Source: Phallus indusiatus (lineage: Eukaryota; Basidiomycota; Agaricomycetes; Phallales; Phallaceae). From it: a stretch of DNA of 64,000 bases. Location: assembly GCA_027605045.1 (NCBI GenBank), contig JAQFWX010000003.1, positions 1,054,001 to 1,118,000 on the forward strand. Direction: 5' to 3'. The notes under the pieces were generated by a model that did no database searches, was not told where the DNA came from, and saw only the letters and a list, made by a program, of their open reading frames with translations. Shown piece by piece: positions 56,968 through 64,000 of the stretch. How positions within the stretch are numbered: the stretch's first letter is position 1; each line of letters begins with the position of its first letter. Both the position numbers and the translations under genes were made by a program.

Positions 56968-57586
56968 GCAAGTTCTAAGTGCGTTTCTTACGTAATCCTT
57001 TAGTACAAATATGCCGATACAGCAAACTATTGGCAAACTAGATAAGTCTTTAATGGAGGTTGCGTGGCTGCAACCTTTCAAGTCTTTTAGATAAAAAAAC
57101 AACGGTCACATTCATTAACAGACAAACGATGTGAACAGCATCTGCATAAAATACGTTAAGACGCTCCCAGTCTCTCAGCTCATGGAACTTCCAAGTTTCA
57201 AGTTCAACTATTGACCCTTTCTTAGAAGTATATGGAGAGTTGAAATCACCCGGTACATTTAGCTGCTGTTGTTTATTACATTGTGACACATCTGCACTCA
57301 GGGATCATCTAACTTCGCATGTTGAAAATTAAGAGAAACATATACATTGGCCGTGTTCACTCATCAGTGCTAAGCTGACGGATGATATTGTTTGAAATAT
57401 CGAGGTTTGTTATCTGAAAGCGAGAGTTTGCGTGTCCATAGACCGTGACGAAAGTCTCAATAAGAGTGTCCGCCATTTGCCATAAAACTCGTATCACGCA
57501 GAGCAGAGTAAAAAAACTCGCGCCTGGCTTGTATACACATTATACAGGCGCAACGTTACGTACAGGTAATGCTCAAATGTTATTTA
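56968..57586. other. Gap between MFAP1 and the GIGYF gene
   Basis: 619 bp upstream of MFAP1. An open frame at 57050-57289 (-) encodes 79 residues with no recognisable similarity and is not called. A hairpin lies at 57520-57551 (next entry). Confidence 0.45.
57520..57551. repeat. 32-nt stem-loop
   Basis: Outer arms GCGCCTG and CAGGCGC, inner arms TGTATA and TATACA around a 5-nt loop, with a 3-nt bulge. It lies 3'-adjacent to nothing coding: upstream of MFAP1, 31 bp before the GIGYF stop on the minus strand. It may be a mobile-element footprint or a structured leader. Confidence 0.5.
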
Positions 57587-60500
57587 CTATGAGTTCACCG
57601 TACTCAAATGTTTGATTATTTCTTCCCTTTCTTCTTGACGACCTTGAAGGGCAGTTCGTTCTGCAAAGGTTTGGGCTGGGTCTTCACTACTAAATACTAG
57701 TTTCAGAACGATTTGAACGACCAATGACGGAGAAGGACGCGTACCATCTGCTAATGAAGGTTGCCTGCCATCCGCATATTTAGGTCGACTAGCTGCATCA
57801 CCCTTACGTCGACTACAAAATTCTGCAGCAAACCTGCGACCATCCATAGTATCGCTGTTCATGTAAACCATGTCTTGTATTACCTCTACAGTAGACGGGG
57901 GGAAGTCAAGAGGAAATGCTAATAACATAGTCATAAACTCCTCGGCTAGTGAATTATTGAATGCGGCACAAACACGATACTTTTTTTATGAAATACTTAC
58001 TGTTGAATCCAACATTGAAGCCACGTAAAGACTCCCGGAGCCATTTGATGAATTCTGAAGAGGGTGGAACGGGAGGATCGTCTACAGTGTTGGAATTTGG
58101 CTTCAGGGGTGCTTTTGAACCTGGGAGTGTTACATTGCTGAGAGAACGGTTCATATTATTCGAAGCTTGCTTCACAGAGGGAACAGATTGTGGGGTAACC
58201 GATGTCGCTGTGATAGGCATTTGCCGTGTAATATTTGTATTCGCTGTCGGTGTCGATGTCGTTGTCGTCGGGACAGTAGTGGCAGAATTATGGCGACCGC
58301 TGGCACCAACAGTAGTCCACGCCCCTCCGCTGGAAAGGATCGACTGCAATAAGGTTAGTGAGTGAAAGGTCGAGGTAGAACTATGTTACCTTATGAGCGG
58401 TTTCTGCATATGCCCTTTTGCTGGCACTCGGTGCCCTGTCTTTATCTTTAGCAAGCGCTTTCTTCTTCAGTTCTTCTTCTTCTTCTTGAATTTCTCTCAT
58501 AGTCTGTTTTATTCGGGTGGGGTTGGTCCATACAGGTGCCGAGGAGATAGAGGAAGGAGAAGATGGCTGTTGGGCTGCTTCTTTCGAATTAGGCCGCGAG
58601 TTTCTGGTTTGTGGAACGGATAAACCCCAAGTATTACGAAGAACGGGCGTTTCATCCGTAGCTGCATTGCTAGTGCGAATATTCCATTCCTTTTGACGCT
58701 CAGTGACCTTGCGAATCTCGGAATTTTTGGTCTCAGCTTCCTGGATTTCGCGAAGACCAATTTTTGCCTCATCAGTAGACGGCGTAGAATTCTTCCAAGC
58801 TGGTTTTGATGCTGCAGAGATAGAGCCAGATATAATAGTTGTAGAGGAAGGCTCTAGGCGTCCTTTTTGTTCCGGTACAGCACGAGGCGTATCGAGTCTC
58901 TCACTTTGGATCAAACTCTCCTTAGAAACCTCTTCGGGAACCGTAGTTTCTGAATTTTGGGAAAATTCCGATTGTGTTCGATTCAATTTTATGGGAGCAG
59001 AAGAAATTTCTCTTAGCCCCGCGGTTTCCACCATTTCCGTAGATACTCCTTCCTGAACATTGAGTGAAGAGATCGCAACAGGCGGCGAAGCATTCTCAGG
59101 AGAGAAATATGGCTCATGATTTTCAGAAACGCGCTGATCTGAAGATATAAGAGTTGGATCTCCTTTTAAAGCAATGTGCTTATCAGAATTTCGATGCAAA
59201 AAAACAGAGTCCTCCGGAAAAAACGCAGCATTTCGATGCAGATCCTCGCCGTTAGATAAGGATTTGGATACATCCAAGCCATCAAGAGATGGCTTCCTTT
59301 CCGGACTCAGTATATTTGAAGTGGAAAACGAAGGAAGTATGCCATAAGGAGGATCGGCGTATGACATGCTGTATAGCGAGGAATTCAGGGACACGGCGGC
59401 TCCAGGATCATTGTGAATTGCCCCACCTCGAGTGTGAATATTATGAATGAAGAACTACAGAGAAACTCAAAAGACTCACTACTAGAATACCCTGTTTGAG
59501 CACCAGGAAAAGTTCGGGCTTGATCCATTAGTGTTGCATGCGGAAACTCATTCTCATCACGACCATAGCCAACGAGATCATCGTGATAGGCGAGAGTATG
59601 TTCAAAATTTGCGGGTCCACCAACCACAGGCTGTAACACGGTGCCTCTATTTGACAGTTGAAAAACGAGTTCATGAGGAGAAGGAATGGCCAAAACACCG
59701 GGATTCGGCACAACAGGGACTGGGCCGGATGACGTGCTAGAATAAGAGTTTGGCATATTGCTAAAATTTGCTGCACTTGGTTGTTGGAACAGCGACTGAT
59801 GTATCGAATGATCTAACATTTGACTGTCAGACTGAGCCAACGGTTGACGGAAGTGATTAAAAGGCTGTGGATCAGGCAATAAACTACTTTTTGGAAAAAA
59901 CTTGATGATATATCCTCGGGATATAGCCGAATAAAAAGTTTCCCGCTCCGCGTGTGCATCGCAAGGTCACCAACCATAATCCAATTGCTGTCCAATTGAA
60001 AACGCTTTACGAGAAGATCTGGAGCGAAGTACCCTTCGTCATACCATTTTTGCATTAAACTGGCGGAAAAAGGTCCTATTATTGTAGACATTAGGGTAAG
60101 AACAATCACATCTCGTAAAGTACTGTATGTCACCTTGAATGTTGCCTTTTGGGTCTCTGTATAACCAAGTGATGCTCGCCGGATCAGGATCAAACCCAGG
60201 AGGATGGGTAACAGCAACTTCATCCTTGATTTTGAGGGCAAAGTACCGTAGCCATCAACCTCGGGCGAGCCAATATGCTTTTCAAAAACAACTCCGAAAG
60301 ATGGACTTTTATTGAGCTCTGCCTGAAGGTCTTCGCCGTTCACCATATGCCTGTCGCTGCCACTAGTGCTCTCTCCGGAGGAGGCCATAATATCGATATG
60401 GTGATCAGTGAACTTATCCACTTGGCCATTAGTAACATTATGATCCAACTCAGTGATCGTGTTGTTCGGCACGTCTTCCTTTTTGTCATCTCTCTTTCTC

Positions 60501-61283
60501 CAAGTTCCATCCAGTATAACATTTTCAAGTGCGGGCGAATTCGCCCCCCACCTCGCACGTGGGGACGGAAGACCTCCACTCGGTGACATCAAGCCTCCTG
60601 CGGGTGACAAGGGACTTGAGAGTGAAAGTCGACGAAAGGAAGAGATAGTTAAATCTGAAACAGATGTTTTAAAAGACAATAGTGTGAATGAACAATAAGG
60701 CCTACCAGTAGACTCTTCTCTTCTCTTCCTAGCCACGGAAGGTGAAAATCGAGATTGTCCAAACGAGCCCTGCGTACTGGAGGCGAGAGAGGTGAGTTTC
60801 GGCCTTTCAAGTGGACTAGGAAGAACATCATGAGATTGTCGACGGCGTAATTCGGAATTAAGTGAGGATGCGAACAACTGGATGAGGGAATTACTACCTT
60901 TTTCCTCGAAAGACGTGATTGATAGAACTAAGTACGAACCTTCTTTTCCGAATCACTCAGTTCTTTGAATCCAATGGGATCTCCACCCAACTCTGTTACG
61001 ACACCGTCCCAAAGCTCAATTTCCACCCCAAGAGGACCGCGTCCACCCCTTCAGCCCATATTTGTAACATCTCTTCTTTTGAATATTTAAATGGGGTAAT
61101 TGAACTGTTTTTCTCTTGCTCTGAAGTGCTGTTTGTAACAAGCGATGAATATAGAGAAGTTGCTGGCATTTGAGTGGTGGAAGGCGATAACGTGGGTTGA
61201 GTGGGGCGTGCTGTAGATGATGGCGCCGACGCTTGCTTGGAACGCATCCATTCAGGACCAAACTGAAGTGAAATGCTAGACAT
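57587..61283 (-). CDS. GIGYF/Syh1-type GYF-domain protein; one-base frame break
   Basis: Translational repressor and mRNA-quality-control adaptor. It starts MSSISLQFGPEWMRSKQASA. The 4E-binding-like segment KYSKEEMLQIWAEG follows, and then, in another frame, RGGRGPLGVEIELWDGVVTE with LGGDPIGFKELSDSEKK. The two parts directly abut, with no room for an intron, so one base seems missing in the run of four C at 61046-61049 (plus strand). Downstream are FASSLNSELRRRQSHDVLPS, LSSPLSPAGGLMSPSGGL, and the GYF domain WLYRDPKGNIQGPFSASLMQ, KWYDEGYFAPDLLVKRFQLD, SNWIMVGDLAMHTRSGKLF. A long disordered part and a helix (TMREIQEEEEELKKKALAKD) follow. The C-terminal part reads SEFIKWLRESLRGFNVGFN and ERTALQGRQEEREEIIKHLS. 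Apart from the break the gene looks intact. Confidence 0.87.
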
Positions 61284-61477
61284 TATTGATTTCACAAGAT
61301 AAGGCTGATAGGATTGAAAACAAAGTAATATTCGCTGATTCGAGCGTTTGTCAAGATGTTGGTTGCAGAAAAACTCTTTCAAAACCCCACGAGCGCCCAC
61401 TGCTGGAAGGTAAATATACACTGAAAATAAAGTACTAAAAGACCCAAGTACTAATGTATCAATATGTATTACATGTA

Positions 61478-63903
61478 TTACCACGTCTGGCTGATCCTCC
61501 ACCTACTGGGGGGCAATGCTTTATTTTAGAAGGTAAAGGGTCAGACAGATATGCAGAAATAGTAACGGAAGTTTGGCGCACCTTGCAACCTTCGGGCAGT
61601 AGGAACAATGTAAAATATCAACGAGATTACACCAACAACCACACAAATCGTAGAGACAATATAGTATCCGTCCCTTTCAGTAATGCACTCCCCACCAATA
61701 AATTCGCAGGCTTGTTTTCCGTGCTCAGAAACGCACTCGGAGGCTGTTAACAGTAATGATCTCGTGTCAGAATGCCAATGTGAGTAGAGAAATTCCTACC
61801 TTGTAAGATGAGATCTGAAGTGTTTGTGACTCGACATGTTGCCACACTGAACATGTCCACACCTCTTAGGACGAAATATCGAGGCCACGTGCCGCCCAGA
61901 TTAGTAGCAGTGTTTAGTAGCTGTTTGTATGAATAGTGCGTAGTCAGCAAAAAGCTAAAAGCCTTATAACTATACTATCTACCGTCATATAAGTTCCTCC
62001 AATCAAAGGATCGGCAATTGTTGCATGGAATGCCGAGATGCCAACAAATTGGACAGTGCTGCAAAGTAAAAATCAGCGCGTAAAGATTCGGAAAGTATAG
62101 ACAAACTGACGAGGTAAATCCCGATGCAACTGTAGTCACGATTATAAATATAAAGAAGGACATTGATATTGGTGGTTTGGGAAATGCGGCAATGGTAAAC
62201 ATTGCAACAACTGCAAAACCTAGCCGGCCCCAAAAAGCCCAGATCCAAGGCCGTAGAGGTTTGTCACCACGTGTCCACCGTGCAGCAAAATAACCTTCCA
62301 ATAATTGAAATGGGAAATCAATTAGAACTGAAAGTGCCATGTCTTCCTTTTTTAACCCTTTCTCGACCATTTTTAGTTGAGTGACGGCTTCATTAGCTTG
62401 AAACCCGATTTTAGAGATAAAATGCATTATGCACAGAGATTGGACGTCTGTGAGATAAACGCTTAACACACGTAATTTCTAGCGTCAGCATACTTACGCT
62501 TTAATTTGCATACCGACCATAAAACACCGTAGACTTTCTTTAGGTTCATTTCATCTTCACTTTCAGTGGGAGGGGCCTTGACATTAGATCAGAGTGTGTC
62601 ACAACAGTGATGAATGTCAAGATGATGCCAACCTCAGATTTAAAGAATAACAACCATATAGTCACGGAATAGCACACAATTGCCCAAAATTGAAGATAGG
62701 TGCTCAGGGACAACCTAGGAATGTTCCACTTCTTTCTGCAGAGATAGGAAATTCAAGATTTTCTCAACTGAAATTGCTGAAAAGCGACATACGCAAAATC
62801 CTCGCTGTTTAAAGCCAAGAAAACTGTGAATGAGGTAAAATAACCTGTGTTCAAACCGAAAGTTTGGCATGTCGACGCGTAGGAAATATTCTCGGGTGAC
62901 AATAAAGTCAATGCCCATCCTTCAAAATAAGATAACAGTGGAGAACACTTCAAACATGTTTGCGCAACAACGAACCATCAACAGCAATATCTTTGGATAA
63001 TATCAACAAAGGCGGGGGATTGATCGGGAGAGGAATTACCTTGTGTGGCAGCCAGAAAAACGAGCAGCGTAAATATGACGGTCAATGAAACTATGTGTTC
63101 GTCCGGCTAAACTTGTATTAGAAAGCAATAGATGTGCTTGAACCAGATGTGCGGACCGAGTTCATCAGCTCATCCGAGTGACGTGCTATCCATAGCATTA
63201 AAGAACCAATGATGATTTGCATGGGTACTATCCAAGATTTACGACGACCCAATCTTGGGAGGAACAGCGAATCTACAATAGGCGACCAAAACAATTTAAG
63301 TGAGTATGGGTATCCGGAAAGAGCAAATATGCCCAGTTGCGAATATGATAGGTGAGAACGCAGGATAAATGGGATCGAGCCTGTATCTGATATGAGCCCT
63401 GCAGCATAACGGACAATGGAAGAATGCTACCTAGAGCCAGTCCTATCTTTTTCAGCAGCAAAAAAAGAACCGACGGGTTTAGAATACAACTTAAGTTTAC
63501 TCAAATGGATCGGGATAGCGGCACTCACTGGGACGCCCTGTATTAAATCTACAACAATACAACGAGAAAACGATAAGAGAGACAAGCAGTCTGACATAGA
63601 GGACGCACATAATATACATAATAAAATCATGCCCTGTTTATCTTTCCGGGGAATGGGTTTCTTAACTTGATGTTCATCGTAACTGCGAGACGACGACCGC
63701 TTTGGGCGGTGATCACCGTTGAGCAGGGTCATTTCGAAGTCATCCCGATCGGAAAGAAGATTTTGCGTGCTCGTTGACTCTACCGAGGAAGTGCCCTGTA
63801 TGACACCTTCGAGTTCGGGCTCCAGGTTGTTGTGAGTGTATTTTTGACGAGGAGATTTTTTGCGTCGTCCCTGACGGAGAACAGGGGAAGAAGGGTTTGA
63901 CAT
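61478..63903 (-). CDS. Acetyl-CoA transporter, SLC33A1 family
   Basis: Multi-pass transporter moving acetyl-CoA into the ER/Golgi lumen. It starts MSNPSSPVLRQGRRKKSPRQ, a charged cytosolic N-terminus, then PIPRKDKQGMILLCILC and LIQGVPVGLALGSIPFILRS, HLSYSQLGIFALSGYPYSLK and LFWSPIVDS (a family signature). After that come RRKSWIVPMQIIIGSLMLWI, MHFISKIGFQANEAVTQLKM, VEKGLKKEDMALSVLIDFPF and ECVSEHGKQACEFIGGECIT. The last membrane span VVVGVISLIFYIVPTARRLQ is spliced to ALPPSRWRISQTW and the stop at 61478-61480. That junction matches the conserved QALPxxxWR end of the family. Several introns between 62500 and 63100 are only approximately placed. The GIGYF gene starts 194 bp downstream on the same strand. 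Confidence 0.92.
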
Positions 63904-64000
63904 AGAACTCAAAGCTTAGCGAAGAATGAGTACTATTTCCCCCCGACTAGCAGAAGTGAGAATGGACAAACGGGCCTGAACACGTATGTATACAGATTGT
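63904..64000. other. 3' edge of window, upstream of the SLC33A1 gene
   Basis: 97 bp that should be the leader or promoter of the acetyl-CoA transporter gene. Too short to say more. Confidence 0.4.

Noticed and set aside
57050..57289. 79-codon minus-strand frame between MFAP1 and GIGYF
   Set aside because: It has an ATG but no recognisable similarity and no sign of splicing to either neighbour.

Overview
The window is nuclear DNA from a filamentous basidiomycete, probably an agaricomycete. The evidence is many very short introns (about 45-110 nt, GT-AG with pyrimidine-rich acceptors) cutting almost every gene, dense packing with short intergenic gaps, and protein families typical of that group: an X325/BIM1-like His-brace copper protein, a FANCM/Mph1 helicase, a GIGYF/Syh1 protein, and an MFAP1 homologue with a zinc-knuckle tail. 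No rRNA, tRNA, CRISPR or intact transposon ORF was recognised. I recognise 26 protein genes, placed by reading exons across introns; exact splice sites are stated only where the reading frame fixes them.

Layout. 0.4-9.2 kb: prohibitin PHB1 (+), a TIA1/Pub1-type three-RRM protein (+), ATG16 (-) head-to-head with the Rab7 GTPase YPT7 (+), 6-phosphogluconolactonase (+), and a PXA-domain membrane protein (-). 9.7-20.6 kb: branched-chain aminotransferase (+), an 880-bp gene-free stretch with a perfect inverted repeat and a CCCCGAG motif cluster, the BIM1-like GPI protein (+), an RBM26/27-like RNA-binding protein (+), and the FANCM/Mph1 helicase (-). 21-26 kb: two tandem GH5 glycoside hydrolase paralogues (+) and a G-patch/C2H2 protein (+). 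26.5-39 kb: the BET double-bromodomain protein (-), WDR70 (-), a Pumilio protein (+) and VAC8 (-). 39-48.7 kb: a 1.8-kb repeat-bearing gap, a SprT/GCNA-type protease (+), an ASNSD1-type asparagine synthetase-like protein (-), 6-phosphogluconate dehydrogenase (-), then a 1.7-kb gap with related repeats. 48.7-64 kb: UTP13 (-), MED21 (+), a CNNM/MAM3 transporter-like protein (+), MFAP1 (-), GIGYF/SYH1 (-) and an SLC33A1-type acetyl-CoA transporter (-).

Most genes are housekeeping and do not form one pathway. Loose themes: autophagy and vacuole function (ATG16, YPT7, VAC8, perhaps the PXA protein), the oxidative pentose phosphate pathway (6PGL and 6PGDH, 38 kb apart), RNA metabolism (Pub1-like, RBM26-like, Pumilio, GIGYF, MFAP1, UTP13), and genome maintenance or chromatin (FANCM, SprT protease, BET protein, WDR70).

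The less ordinary material lies between genes: a 31-nt hairpin repeat present three times, two copies of which face each other as the ends of a 1.6-kb segment; a 159-bp foldback element with a degraded half copy 8 kb away; and an 81-bp perfect-inverted-repeat element upstream of the BIM1-like gene. Within genes there are a 16-nt and a 21-nt microexon, a GC-AG intron flanked by a near-repeat, an intron present in only one of the GH5 twins, and two single-base reading-frame breaks at short homopolymers.
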